Shown: piece by piece, positions 8,553 through 19,609 of the stretch
Position numbering within the stretch: position 1 is the stretch's first letter
Layout of the letters: each line of letters begins with the position of its first letter
Assembly: GCF_018131185.1 (NCBI RefSeq)
Contig: NZ_JAFCJE010000005.1
Coordinates: 186,001-250,000 of the forward strand
Source of the DNA: Bradyrhizobium diazoefficiens
Lineage (GTDB): Bacteria; Pseudomonadota; Alphaproteobacteria; Rhizobiales; Xanthobacteraceae
Reading direction: 5' to 3'
DNA length: 64,000 nt
Program-made: the position numbers and the translations under genes
Notes under the pieces: generated by a model
Database searches by the model: none
What the model was told of the DNA's origin: nothing
The model's input: the letters and a program-made list of their open reading frames with translations, nothing else

Positions 8553-8571
8553 ACGCAATTTATAATTGCGT
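8553..8571. promoter_or_regulatory. AT-rich perfect palindrome between binding-protein genes 3 and 2
   Basis: The arms ACGCAATT (8553-8560) and AATTGCGT (8564-8571) flank a 3-base spacer. The site lies 12 bases beyond the stop of gene 3 and 219 bases upstream of gene 2. It lacks the GC-rich stem and T run seen behind genes 1, 2 and 4, so it is a poor terminator. Its AATT-centred form resembles the palindrome upstream of the beta-oxidation operon, so an operator is possible. Confidence 0.4.
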
Positions 8572-8582
8572 CATGTGCGGCT

Positions 8583-9809
8583 TCAATGGCCGATCTCGCT
8601 CGATATGATGTCGCCGAACAGCTCCCACTTCCGGCCCTTGAAACGCATCATCTGGAGCTGCTCGATCGGGGCAAAATTGTCCGGCGCGGTGTTGATCTTG
8701 ATGCCGGGCAGCAGCGTGTCGGGTTCGAAATCCTTTAAGGAGGCGGCCTGCTTCATGACGTTCTCGCGGGTGAGATCGTCGCCGCACATCTGCAGCACCT
8801 TCACCATGGTTTGAGCTGCGGCATAGCCGAACACCACGCCGGCTTCGAGCTTGTTGGCCTTGGGATCGTATTGCGTGAAGAAGTTATAGAACTTCTTCAT
8901 GCCGTCGTCGGCGTTCCACTGCGGATCGGAGCCGTCCTTGAGGTAGCTTGCCGACAGGATGCCCTGGGAGATCTCGAGGCCGGCCGGCTCGATCACGCCG
9001 CCGACCGAGGCCGAGACGTTCGAGACGATGTGGACCGGATGCCAGTTGATCTCGGCCGCCTTCTTGATCGCCTGCGCGGCGAATTTCGGCGTCGTGATGC
9101 TGATGAACACGTCGGCACCCGAGGCCTTCAGCTTGACGACGTGTTCGTCGATCGCGGGCTCGGAGGTATCGTAGGTCTCCTGCATCACGATCATCGAGGC
9201 CTTGGCGCCGAGACCGTCCTTCAGCCCTTTCAGATAGTCCTTGCCGAAATCGTCGTTCTGGTAGAGCACCCCGATTTTTCCGTCGGGCTTTTCCTTCATG
9301 ATGTACTTGGCGTAGATGCGCGCTTCGCTCGCGTAGCTCGGTTGCCAGCCCATGGTCCAGGGATATTGCTTGGGATCGTTCCACTTGGAGGCGCCGCTCG
9401 CCACGAACAATTGCGGCACCTTTTTCTCGTTCATGTATTTGCGGATGGCGCCGTTGGTGGACGTGCCGAGCGAGCCGAAGATCAGAAGCACCCCGTCGCT
9501 CTCGACCAGCCTGCGTGCCTGCTCCACGGTCTTCGGCGGCGAATAGGCGTCGTCATAGGAGATGAGCTTGATCTTGCGTCCGTTGATGCCGCCCTCGGCA
9601 TTGATCTTGTTGAAATAGGCCTGCTCCGTCTTGCCGATCGCGGCATAGGCCGAGGCCGGGCCGCTATAGGGCATGATGTTGCCGATCTTGATCTCGGTAT
9701 CGGAAGCGCCGCTGTCGTATTTCTTCTGCGCCAGTGTCGGGCTGCTCGTCGCAGTGCACAAAGCGAGCGCGGTCCACAGTGCTACAACCTGAAAACGAAC
9801 GGCGGGCAT
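8583..9809 (-). CDS. HAAT ABC transporter substrate-binding protein 3 (LivK-like)
   Basis: This third tandem paralog is 408 residues with a signal peptide to about residue 28 (ending SPTLA) and a mature start QKKYDSGASD. The ATG at 9809 is chosen because it places the hydrophobic stretch near the N-terminus and a GGAG-like site a few bases upstream. It is the most divergent of the four in the first lobe: it reads FGSLGTSTNGAIRKYMNEKK where the others have FNSLGTPPN or FNPLGTPSN. It also has HPVHIVSNVSASVGGVIEPAG where the others have LTNVSISVGSVMKPAG-like sequence. These changes near the likely ligand cleft suggest a different ligand. Unlike its neighbours it has no evident terminator of its own. 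Confidence 0.92.
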   Translation of the reverse strand: MPAVRFQVVALWTALALCTATSSPTLAQKKYDSGASDTEIKIGNIMPYSGPASAYAAIGKTEQAYFNKINAEGGINGRKIKLISYDDAYSPPKTVEQARRLVESDGVLLIFGSLGTSTNGAIRKYMNEKKVPQLFVASGASKWNDPKQYPWTMGWQPSYASEARIYAKYIMKEKPDGKIGVLYQNDDFGKDYLKGLKDGLGAKASMIVMQETYDTSEPAIDEHVVKLKASGADVFISITTPKFAAQAIKKAAEINWHPVHIVSNVSASVGGVIEPAGLEISQGILSASYLKDGSDPQWNADDGMKKFYNFFTQYDPKANKLEAGVVFGYAAAQTMVKVLQMCGDDLTRENVMKQAASLKDFEPDTLLPGIKINTAPDNFAPIEQLQMMRFKGRKWELFGDIISSEIGH

Positions 9810-9867
9810 TGTTCTCCTACCCCGGGTTGGATCGCCGCATTGAACAAGTTTGGCGCCTGCCGTCAAC

Positions 9868-9897
9868 AAAAAGCCCCCGCGATGGTTCGCGGGGGCT
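9868..9897 (-). terminator. Rho-independent terminator behind binding-protein gene 4
   Basis: An 11-bp perfect stem (AGCCCCCGCGA at 9872-9882 with TCGCGGGGGCT at 9887-9897) closes a 4-base loop and is followed on the minus strand by five T residues. It ends the transcript of the gene at 9927-11162 and probably of the whole upstream livGFHM operon. Confidence 0.92.
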
Positions 9898-9926
9898 TCC
9901 TGGGCTCGGTCTGCTGCGTCAGCGCG

Positions 9927-11162
9927 TCACTCGGAAGCGACGTCGCCGCTGATGATCTCGCCGAACAGTTCCCACTTCTCGCCCTTGAAGCGCATCATCT
10001 GGAGCTGGGCGATCGGCGCGAAGTCGGTCGGGCTGGTGTTGATCTTGACGCCCGGCAACAGGGTATCCGGCACGAAGTCCTTCAGGCTCGCCGCCTGCTT
10101 CATGATGTTGGCGCGGGTCAGATCGTCGCCGCACATTTCCAGCACCTTGGCGAGCGTCGAGGCGGCGCCATAGCCGTAGACCATGCTGGTGTCGGACTTG
10201 TCGGCACCCGGCATATACTTGTCGACGAACTCGTTCCACTTCTTCATGCCGGGGTCGTTGGCCCACTGCGGATCCGTCGAATCCTTGGCATAGGCTGCCG
10301 ACAGCACGCCCTGCGCGTTCTCGAAGCCAGCCGGCTTCATCACGCTGCCGACCGAGATCGACACGTTGGTGAGGATCTGAAGCGGCTTCCAGCTCAGCTC
10401 GGCGGTCTTCTTGATGGTCTGGGCCGCGAACTTCGGCGTCGTGTAGATCAGCAGCACGTCGGGATTGGCGGCCTTGATCTTGACGATGTGGCCGTCGATC
10501 GACGGCTCGGACACTTCGTAGCTTTCTTCCATGATGATCATGGAAGAGGCCTTGGCGCCGAGGCCGTCCTTGGTGCCCTTGAGGTAGTCTTTGCCGAAAT
10601 CGTCGTTCTGGTAGAGGATCGCGATCTTGGCGTCCGGCTTCTCCTTCATCAGCCATTTCGCGTAGATCTGCGCTTCGCTCTGGTAGGACGGCTGCCAGCC
10701 GATGGTCCAGGGGAAGTTCTTCGGGTCGTTCCACTTGGTGGCGCCGGTCGCGACGAAGAGCTGCGGGATCTTCTTGGAGTTGAGGTATTTCTGGATCGCC
10801 GTGTTCGAGGGCGTGCCGAGCGGGTTGAACACCGCCAGCACCTCATCGCTCTCGATCAGCTTGCGGACCTGCTCGACGGCCTTGGGCGGCGAATAGCCGT
10901 CGTCATAGGTGACGAAGTTGATCTTGCGGCCGTTGATGCCGCCCTTGTCGTTGATCATCTTGAAATAGGCTTCTTCGGTCTTGCCGATGATGCCATAAGC
11001 CGACGCCGGACCGCTGTACGGCATGATGTTGCCGATCTTGATCTCGGTATCGGACGCGCCGGTGTCGTATTTCTTCTGAGCGAGTGCAGCGCCGGAGGTG
11101 AGGGCAATGGCCGCCGTTGCCGTGACCAGCGCGGCGGCTCGCAGTGTTCTTCCAGAAAGCAA
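9927..11162 (-). CDS. HAAT ABC transporter substrate-binding protein 4 (LivK-like), TTG start
   Basis: This fourth paralog has 411 residues. No ATG precedes the signal peptide in a sensible place. A TTG at 11162 lies six bases after a perfect AAGGAG and begins a classic signal peptide (residues 1 to about 25, LSGRTLRAAALVTATAAIAL then ALA before QKKYDTGASD), so TTG is taken as the start. An open frame continues upstream into the coding DNA of livM but has no homology there. It lies 37 bases after livM, so it is the natural binding protein of the livGFHM core and the only one of the four in an operon with a transporter. Confidence 0.92.
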   Translation of the reverse strand: MLSGRTLRAAALVTATAAIALTSGAALAQKKYDTGASDTEIKIGNIMPYSGPASAYGIIGKTEEAYFKMINDKGGINGRKINFVTYDDGYSPPKAVEQVRKLIESDEVLAVFNPLGTPSNTAIQKYLNSKKIPQLFVATGATKWNDPKNFPWTIGWQPSYQSEAQIYAKWLMKEKPDAKIAILYQNDDFGKDYLKGTKDGLGAKASSMIIMEESYEVSEPSIDGHIVKIKAANPDVLLIYTTPKFAAQTIKKTAELSWKPLQILTNVSISVGSVMKPAGFENAQGVLSAAYAKDSTDPQWANDPGMKKWNEFVDKYMPGADKSDTSMVYGYGAASTLAKVLEMCGDDLTRANIMKQAASLKDFVPDTLLPGVKINTSPTDFAPIAQLQMMRFKGEKWELFGEIISGDVASE

Positions 11163-11199
11163 TTGGGTCTCCTTCGTTAAACAACAGTTGTAGAGAGTT

Positions 11200-12225
11200 T
11201 CAGTTTCTTTTGAGCTTGCCGGCAAGTTGTTGGCCCAGGATCGCCACCTGCCGTGCGCCGTGCGGCACGAGGTAGATGACCAGGAACAGCAGTACGCCGA
11301 ACACGGCGCCGGAGAGGCCCTTGGAGATGCTCTCCGCCATGTTCGGCACGAAGATGATGAAGGCAGCGCCGACGAACGAGCCGGGCAGCCAGCCGACGCC
11401 GCCGACGACCATGCCGAGGAACAGCGAAATCGCCAGCGTGATGGTGTAGCTGTCGGGCGCGACGAACTGCACGGCGATGGCGCCGAGCGAGCCGGCGACG
11501 CCGGTGATGCCGGCGGACACGCCGAAAGCCAGCGTCTTGTACAGCGCGACGTTGACACCCATCGAGGAGGCCGCGATCTCGTTGTCGCGGATCGCCATGA
11601 AGGCGCGGCCCGAGCGGGAGCGCAGCAGGTTCACCGAGAAGATGTAGATCGCGAGCGTCACGAGGAGGGTGAAATAGTACAGCCACATGTCCTGCGACAT
11701 CGGCAGGCCGAACGGCGCGTCGGGCTTGGTGACGACGAGTCCCTGCACGCCGCCGGTCCAGTGCTCGAGGAAGTTCAGCTTGAGCAGCTGCGGCATCGCG
11801 GTGGCGAGCGCAAAGGTCGCGAGCGCGAGATAGATGCCCGACAACCGCAGCGCCGGCTTGCCGAACAGGTATCCGAAGCCGAAGCAGATCGCCGCGGAAA
11901 TCGGAATGGTCAGCGCATAGTTGACGTTCGCATGCTCCATCAGCACCGCGGACACATAGGCGCCGACGGCGTAGAACGCGCTCTGGCCGAGCGAGAACTG
12001 GCCGCTTCCGCCGGTCAGGATGTTCAGCGCCAGCACGGCGAGCCCGTAGATCAGGAGCATCGTCATCTGGAAGATGATGAAGTTCTTGACGAACAACGGC
12101 ACGACCAACAGCGCCGCCAGCACCACCAGCGACGTGCCGGTGCCCAGCGTCATGGCCCGCTTCGGAACCGCCTCGACCGCCTCGTGGCCTTGGCCAACGA
12201 CTTCTTCTGCTGCGCTCATGATCAA
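11200..12225 (-). CDS. livM: LivM-type HAAT ABC transporter permease
   Basis: This 341-residue inner-membrane permease has a hydrophilic N-terminal tail of about 25 residues, then multiple membrane segments. The family stretch GGSGQFSLGQSAFYAVGAYVSAVL lies at about residues 71-94, and the cytoplasmic loop with LLRSRSGRAFMAIRDNE (EAA-like, contacts the ATPase) lies at about 201-217. Its start overlaps the livH stop by 4 bases (ATGA). It is followed after 37 bases by binding-protein gene 4. It forms the translocation pore with livH, driven by livG and livF. Confidence 0.93.
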   Translation of the reverse strand: MIMSAAEEVVGQGHEAVEAVPKRAMTLGTGTSLVVLAALLVVPLFVKNFIIFQMTMLLIYGLAVLALNILTGGSGQFSLGQSAFYAVGAYVSAVLMEHANVNYALTIPISAAICFGFGYLFGKPALRLSGIYLALATFALATAMPQLLKLNFLEHWTGGVQGLVVTKPDAPFGLPMSQDMWLYYFTLLVTLAIYIFSVNLLRSRSGRAFMAIRDNEIAASSMGVNVALYKTLAFGVSAGITGVAGSLGAIAVQFVAPDSYTITLAISLFLGMVVGGVGWLPGSFVGAAFIIFVPNMAESISKGLSGAVFGVLLFLVIYLVPHGARQVAILGQQLAGKLKRN

Positions 12226-13100
12226 ACTCGCTTGACGATGTGCCGGCCGAACAGGCCAGCGGGTTTGACGACCAGGACGGAGATGATCAGCGCAAGCGCG
12301 ATCGGGAGTTTCAGCTCGTTGCCGACGCCGGGGATGTAGGTGCCGGCGAGGTTCTCGAACACGCCGACCAGGAAGCCGCCGACCACCGCGCCGAACGGGC
12401 TCGACAGTCCGCCGAGCACCGCGGCGGCGAACCCGTAGATCAAGACGCCGCCCATCATGTTGGGCTCGAGGAATACGACCGGGGCGATCAGCATGCCGGC
12501 GATCGAGCCGATCGCGGTTGCCATGCCCCAGCCGAGCGCGATCATCCAGCTGGTGTTGATGCCGACGAGGCGGGCCGACTCAGGCACCGAGGCGGCGGCG
12601 CGCATCGCAAGACCGATCCGCGTGTACTGGAAGAAGAAGTACAGCGCGAGCAGCAGCGCTATCGTGACGCCGATCATGCCAGCTTGGTGGGTGGAGATCA
12701 GCTGACTGCCGAGGAACGGTGCGGAGCCGAACGGGGTCGGATACTGCTTGATCGTGAAGTCCCAGATCAGGCCGGCCGAGGAGTTGATGATCGCAAAGAG
12801 CGCGATGAAGCCGGCGACGTTGGTCAGCACCGGCGCTTTCGCCAGCGGCTTGAACAGGATGCGCTCGATCGCGATGCCGGCGACGAAGGAGAAGGCCAGC
12901 GTGATCACGAAGGCGGCCCAGTAGGACACGCCCCATTGCATCAGCTGCCAGGAGATGAAGGTCGAGAACATCGCCATCTCGCCTTGCGCGAAGTTGAGAT
13001 GGTCGATGGCCTGGTAGATCATGACCACGGCGAGCGCCATGCAGGCGTAGATCGCGCCCGTGGCGATGCCGGCCAGGACTTGGTTGGTGAACAGCTCCAT
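12222..13100 (-). CDS. livH: LivH-type HAAT ABC transporter permease
   Basis: This 292-residue inner-membrane permease has the standard family length. The N-terminal stretch ATGAIYACMALAVVMIYQAIDHLNFAQGEMAM is typical of LivH (about residues 15-46), and the C-terminal half has IYGFAAAVLGGLSSPFGAVVGG. It lies 13 bases after livF and overlaps livM by 4 bases. Unlike the livH at 2302, it has no extra membrane insertion, so the two transporter cores are not recent duplicates of each other. Confidence 0.93.
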   Translation of the reverse strand: MELFTNQVLAGIATGAIYACMALAVVMIYQAIDHLNFAQGEMAMFSTFISWQLMQWGVSYWAAFVITLAFSFVAGIAIERILFKPLAKAPVLTNVAGFIALFAIINSSAGLIWDFTIKQYPTPFGSAPFLGSQLISTHQAGMIGVTIALLLALYFFFQYTRIGLAMRAAASVPESARLVGINTSWMIALGWGMATAIGSIAGMLIAPVVFLEPNMMGGVLIYGFAAAVLGGLSSPFGAVVGGFLVGVFENLAGTYIPGVGNELKLPIALALIISVLVVKPAGLFGRHIVKRV

Positions 13101-13113
13101 TGTCCCGGCTCCC

Positions 13114-13823
13114 TCAGTAACCCAGATAGGATTTGCGGATTTCTTCGTTGTTCGCGATGTCCTTGGCCTTGCCGGACATCACGATGCGACCGGTCTCGAT
13201 CACATAGGCCTGGTCGGCGAGTTCGAGCGCGAGTTGGGCGTTCTGCTCGACCACCAGGATCGACACCTTGTCCTCGCGGTTGATCTTGCCGAGGATGCCG
13301 AACAGGTCGCGCACCACCAGCGGCGCGAGGCCGAAGGACGGCTCGTCCAGCAGCATCAGCCGCGGGCGCAGCATCAGCGCGCGCGCGACCGCGAGCATCT
13401 GCTGCTCGCCGCCGGACAGCGTGCCGGCCTGCTGGGTGTGGCGCTGCTTCAGGACCGGGAAGTGCGCATACATGCGCTCGATGTCGGAGACGATGCCGGC
13501 GCGGTCCTTGCGGGTGATCGCCCCTAGCTGAAGATTCTCCTCCACCGTCATGTTGGTGAAGGTGCCGCGGCCCTGCGGCACGTGGGCGATGCCGAACCGC
13601 ACGATGCTCTCGGTCGAGCGGTTGTTCAGCGGCTTGCCTTCGAACTCGACGCCGCCGGTGGAGCGCACCATGTTGCAGATCGCGCGCAGCGTGGTGGTCT
13701 TGCCGGCGCCGTTGGCACCCAGCAGCGTCACGAGCGAGCCTTCGTTGAGCGAGAAGGACAGGCCATGAAGCGCCTGAACCTGGCCGTAATAGGCGCGCAG
13801 GTCCTTGACGTTGAGCAGTGGCG

Positions 13824-13827
<4 letters not shown>
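13114..13827 (-). CDS. livF: LivF-type HAAT ABC transporter ATPase
   Basis: This 237-residue cytoplasmic ATPase subunit has Walker A GANGAGKT near residues 34-41, signature LSGGEQQ near 136, Walker B LMLLDEPSFGLAP just after, and a switch histidine in VVEQNAQ-type form (HAAT LivF proteins carry Q rather than H here). The length is normal for LivF. Its start overlaps the livG stop by 4 bases, so the two ATPases are translationally coupled and form the heterodimer of one transporter. Confidence 0.93.
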
Positions 13828-14621
<794 letters not shown>

Positions 14622-14627
14622 CTCGTC

Positions 14628-14651
14628 TCGCTCACATCATTGAGTGAGCGA
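14628..14651. promoter_or_regulatory. Hairpin-forming repeat in front of livG
   Basis: TCGCTCAC (14628-14635) and GTGAGCGA (14644-14651) are exact complements around an 8-base loop. The repeat ends 7 bases before the livG start on the minus strand, where a ribosome-binding site would lie. No T run follows, so it is not a terminator. It could be an operator or a translational control element, and chance is not excluded. Confidence 0.3.
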
Positions 14652-14687
14652 AGGGGCGATGCGAACCGCTCCCAGTGATGACAAAAG

Positions 14688-15554
14688 CTATCTGATCCCC
14701 TCGGCCACACGCGCAACTTTTCCTCCTGATTTCAGCTTTTTGCCGATGTCTTTTTTGGAATGCGGCATCAGACCCCCGAGCGCCGCTTCGATGTTCCTTA
14801 CCATCGCTAAGAGACGCGGTCCAATGTCCTTGATCAAACGCTCTTCCGTGAAGCGGAATGCGGGCGCGCCGCAATTGAAGGCGTAAGGACCAGTTCCGTC
14901 GTTGAGCTTGAGCGCGACGCCGGCGGCGCCGATGTCGTCGTGCCAGTCGCCGACGGAGATCGCAAAGCCGTATTTCGCCACGGTCTCCCCGGAACGTTCC
15001 AGCCCGTCGCGCATCTTGGTCCAGCGGCTGCCGTAATGCTCGCGCAGCAGACGCGAGAGTTCTGCGCGATCGTCGGGGTCGAGCGCCCAGAAATAGGCGC
15101 GCCCCATCGCGCTGGTTGCAATCGGCACGCGGGAGCCGACGTCAAGTTGAACACCGACCGTTTCCGTGCCGCGACTCTGCCCGAAATAGATCATGCTGTG
15201 ACGATCGCGGCCGCCGACGGCGACGGCGCCCCCGGTCGCGCGCATCAGGTCCTCGCGAAACGGTTCGGACAAATGCCGAACGCCGAGATTGGCGAGCGCT
15301 GCATAGCCGAGCGACATGGCGGCGGGCGTGAGCTGGTACTTCTCGAAGCGGGGAACCGGCGCCAGATAGCCGAGCTTGGTCAGCGTATAGGTCAGCCGCG
15401 ACACGGTCGGCTTCGGCAAATTGGTCCGCGCCGCGATCTCCTGATTGCCGAGAAGGCCGTCATTGGGTTGGAATGCGCGCAATACGTCCAGTCCGCGGGA
15501 AAGCGCGACGACGAAGTTCCGATCGGTCGCGGTCTTCTTTCCTGTACGCTTCAT
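14688..15554 (-). CDS. IclR-family transcriptional regulator
   Basis: This 288-residue regulator has a basic N-terminal tail, an N-terminal winged helix-turn-helix (about residues 18-80, with NQEIAARTNLPKPTVSRLTYTL) and a C-terminal IclR ligand-binding (GAF-like) domain ending around AFRFTEERLIKDIGPRLLAM. The ATG at 15554 is preferred to an upstream one that would add 40 residues without homology. IclR proteins bind small carboxylates or aromatic acids. It is divergent from the beta-oxidation operon and directly upstream of livGFHM on its own strand, and a perfect palindrome lies in the divergent gap. It probably couples uptake and degradation of one class of acids (inference). Confidence 0.9.
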   Translation of the reverse strand: MKRTGKKTATDRNFVVALSRGLDVLRAFQPNDGLLGNQEIAARTNLPKPTVSRLTYTLTKLGYLAPVPRFEKYQLTPAAMSLGYAALANLGVRHLSEPFREDLMRATGGAVAVGGRDRHSMIYFGQSRGTETVGVQLDVGSRVPIATSAMGRAYFWALDPDDRAELSRLLREHYGSRWTKMRDGLERSGETVAKYGFAISVGDWHDDIGAAGVALKLNDGTGPYAFNCGAPAFRFTEERLIKDIGPRLLAMVRNIEAALGGLMPHSKKDIGKKLKSGGKVARVAEGIR

Positions 15555-15581
15555 CCCTGATCTGCTTCTTGCGCGGAGTCG

Positions 15582-15610
15582 TTGACAACGTCCGTGCTTC
15601 AAAATAACCC
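15582..15610 (+). promoter_or_regulatory. Probable sigma-70-type promoter of the beta-oxidation operon
   Basis: A perfect TTGACA (15582-15587) is followed after exactly 17 bases by TAACCC (15605-15610), a partial -10. It points toward the hydratase/dehydrogenase gene at 15686. The palindrome at 15622-15640 would fall around +5 to +23 of the resulting transcript, a position suited to repression. Confidence 0.55.
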
Positions 15611-15621
15611 TGCCGTCAAGA

Positions 15622-15640
15622 TGCGGAATTAAATTCCGCA
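15622..15640. promoter_or_regulatory. Perfect 19-bp palindrome, candidate IclR operator
   Basis: TGCGGAATTAAATTCCGCA is a perfect 9-bp inverted repeat around one central A. It resembles known IclR-family operators, which have GGAAT/ATTCC-type half sites (E. coli IclR binds a TGGAAAT/ATTTCCA repeat). It lies between the divergent IclR gene and the beta-oxidation operon, 45 bases before the latter's GTG and just downstream of its likely promoter. Confidence 0.65.
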
Positions 15641-15685
15641 CCGCGAAATCGACAAAAGTACATAGCCCCACCAAGGAGGGACACC

Positions 15686-17782
<2,097 letters not shown>

Positions 17783-17801
17783 TGGCCGCAGTCTATCCGC
17801 A

Positions 17802-17910
17802 CGTCATTCCGGGATGGCCCGAAGGGCCAAGCCCGGAATCCATCTCTCCTCGGAGCGTGCGGCCTGATGGATTCCGGGCTTGCGACTTCGTCGCGCCCCG
17901 GAATGGCGAC
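17802..17910. repeat. Palindromic intergenic element, CATTCCGGG family (copy 1)
   Basis: The element starts CGTCATTCCGGGATGGCCC and ends GCCCCGGAATGGCGAC. Inner arms GGAATCCAT and ATGGATTCC allow a long imperfect hairpin. Related copies are at 20841-20948 and 30436-30539. It fills the gap between the first two genes of the beta-oxidation operon and ends 5 bases before the ligase start, so any transcript through it will contain the hairpin. Confidence 0.75.
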
Positions 17911-17915
17911 GGAAT

Positions 17916-19586
17916 ATGATGCAGAAAATGACCCATCCCGGCGAACAATTTTATCCCGAAGGCGTGCGTTGGGACGATACCATCGCGCAGGGCACGCTTC
18001 CGGATCTTTTGTCGAACGCAGCTTCCGACTACGGCCCGCGCATTGCGCTCGAATTCCGGGATCGTCCCATCACCTACACCGAGCTCGCAGCTCAGGCCGA
18101 GCGGGCCGCCGCGGCGTTCCTGCGCGAAGGCATCGGCAAGAACGCCTCCGTCGCGCTATTCCTCGGCAACACGCCGGATCACCCCGTCAACTTCTTCGGC
18201 GCGCTGAAGGCGGGCGCCCGCATTGCGCATCTGTCGCCGCTCGACGGCGAGATCGCGCTGACGCACAAGGTTTCCGATTCAGGATCGCGTCTGCTCGTCA
18301 CCTCGAACCTTCAGACGCTGCTGCCGACGGCGCTGAAATTCCTGGAGAAGGGCCTGATCGACCGCCTCGTCGTTTGCGAGGACGACGATTGGGGCAAGGT
18401 CGGCACGCCGCAGGCGGCGATCCCGAATGATCCCCGCATCATCACCTTCAAGGCTTTTGTGGAGGGCGCGACCGCGCCGGCACAATGGCCGAACGTGACG
18501 GCCGACGACGTCGCGCTGCTGCAATATACCGGCGGCACCACCGGCCTGCCCAAGGGCGCGATGCTGACGCACGGCAATCTCACCTCCGCCGTGTCGATCT
18601 ACGACGTCTGGGGCAAGCCGTCGCGCGCTGCGCGCGGCGACGTCGTCGAGCGCGTGATCTGCGTGCTCCCGCTGTTCCACATCTATGCGCTCACCGTGGT
18701 GCTGCTCTCCTCGCTCAGCCGCGGCAATCTGATCTCGCTGCATCAGCGTTTCGACGTCGAAGCGGTCATGCGCGACATCGAGGCCAAACGCGCGACGTAC
18801 TTTCCCGGCGTGCCGACGATGTGGATCGCGATCGCCGCGCTGCCTGATCTCGACAAGCGCGATTTCTCCTCGCTCGCCAGCATCGGCTCCGGCGGCGCGC
18901 CGCTGCCGGTGGAGATCGCGAACTTCTTCGAGCGCAAGGTCGGCAAGAAGCTGCGCAGCGGCTGGGGCATGACCGAGACCTGCTCGCCCGGCACCGGCCA
19001 TCCGCCCACCGGTCCCGACAAGCCGGGCTCGATCGGCCTGATGCTGCCCGGCATCGAGCTCGACGTGGTCGCGCTCGACGATCCCAAGCGCGTGTTGCCA
19101 CCCGGCGAAGTCGGCGAGATCCGCATCAAGGGCCCCAACGTCACCAAGGGGTATTGGAACAAGCCGGAGGGGTCGGCCGAGGCCTTCGTCGATGGCCGCT
19201 TCCTCACCGGCGACATCGGCTATGTCGACACCGACGGCTACTTCTTCCTGGTCGATCGCAAGAAGGACATGATCATCTCCGGCGGCTTCAACGTCTATCC
19301 GCAGATGATCGAGCAGGCGATCTACACCATCCCGGGCGTGCACGAGGTGATCGTGCTCGGCATTCCCGACCCCTATCGCGGCGAAGCCGCAAAGGCCTTC
19401 ATCAAGCTGCGGCCGGACGCAAAACCGTTTTCCCTCGACCAGCTGCGCGCGCAGCTGGCCGGCAAGCTCGGCAAGCATGAATTGCCGGCCGCGGCCGAAT
19501 TCGTCGACGACCTGCCGCGTACGCCGGTCGGAAAATTGTCGCGCCACGAATTGCGCCAGCGGCAGAAACCAGCACAATCCGCATAG
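17916..19586 (+). CDS. Acyl-CoA ligase / AMP-binding enzyme (PimA-like)
   Basis: This 556-residue member of the ANL (acyl/aryl-CoA synthetase) family activates a carboxylic acid to its CoA thioester using ATP. Visible core motifs are the P-loop YTGGTTGLPKGAM, the A5 motif GWGMTE, the A7/A8 region GDIGYVDTDGYFFLVDRKKDMI and the C-terminal catalytic lysine in TPVGKLSRHELR. Two adjacent ATGs (17916, 17919) are possible starts. A TTG at 17880 would lie inside the repeat element and is less likely. It lies 133 bases after the hydratase/dehydrogenase and 23 before the first acyl-CoA dehydrogenase. The equivalent R. palustris gene activates dicarboxylic and fatty acids. Long-chain or aromatic acids are alternatives. 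Confidence 0.92.
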   Translation: MMQKMTHPGEQFYPEGVRWDDTIAQGTLPDLLSNAASDYGPRIALEFRDRPITYTELAAQAERAAAAFLREGIGKNASVALFLGNTPDHPVNFFGALKAGARIAHLSPLDGEIALTHKVSDSGSRLLVTSNLQTLLPTALKFLEKGLIDRLVVCEDDDWGKVGTPQAAIPNDPRIITFKAFVEGATAPAQWPNVTADDVALLQYTGGTTGLPKGAMLTHGNLTSAVSIYDVWGKPSRAARGDVVERVICVLPLFHIYALTVVLLSSLSRGNLISLHQRFDVEAVMRDIEAKRATYFPGVPTMWIAIAALPDLDKRDFSSLASIGSGGAPLPVEIANFFERKVGKKLRSGWGMTETCSPGTGHPPTGPDKPGSIGLMLPGIELDVVALDDPKRVLPPGEVGEIRIKGPNVTKGYWNKPEGSAEAFVDGRFLTGDIGYVDTDGYFFLVDRKKDMIISGGFNVYPQMIEQAIYTIPGVHEVIVLGIPDPYRGEAAKAFIKLRPDAKPFSLDQLRAQLAGKLGKHELPAAAEFVDDLPRTPVGKLSRHELRQRQKPAQSA

Positions 19587-19609
19587 AAGAAAGCTCACAG
19601 GAGGATCCG

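Noticed and set aside
8553..8571. Terminator of binding-protein gene 3
   Set aside because: The stem is AT-rich and not followed by a T run on the minus strand, in contrast to the three clear terminators behind the sister genes.
8811..11180. A 789-codon plus-strand frame opposite the binding-protein genes
   Set aside because: It mirrors two paralogous genes, so it shows apparent internal repeats, but they are only the antisense of the binding-protein repeats. It has no ribosome-binding site or domain.
11163..11558. An N-terminal extension of binding protein 4 by 132 codons
   Set aside because: The extension lies inside the livM coding region and has no homology. The TTG at 11162 has a perfect AAGGAG at the right distance and leads straight into a signal peptide.
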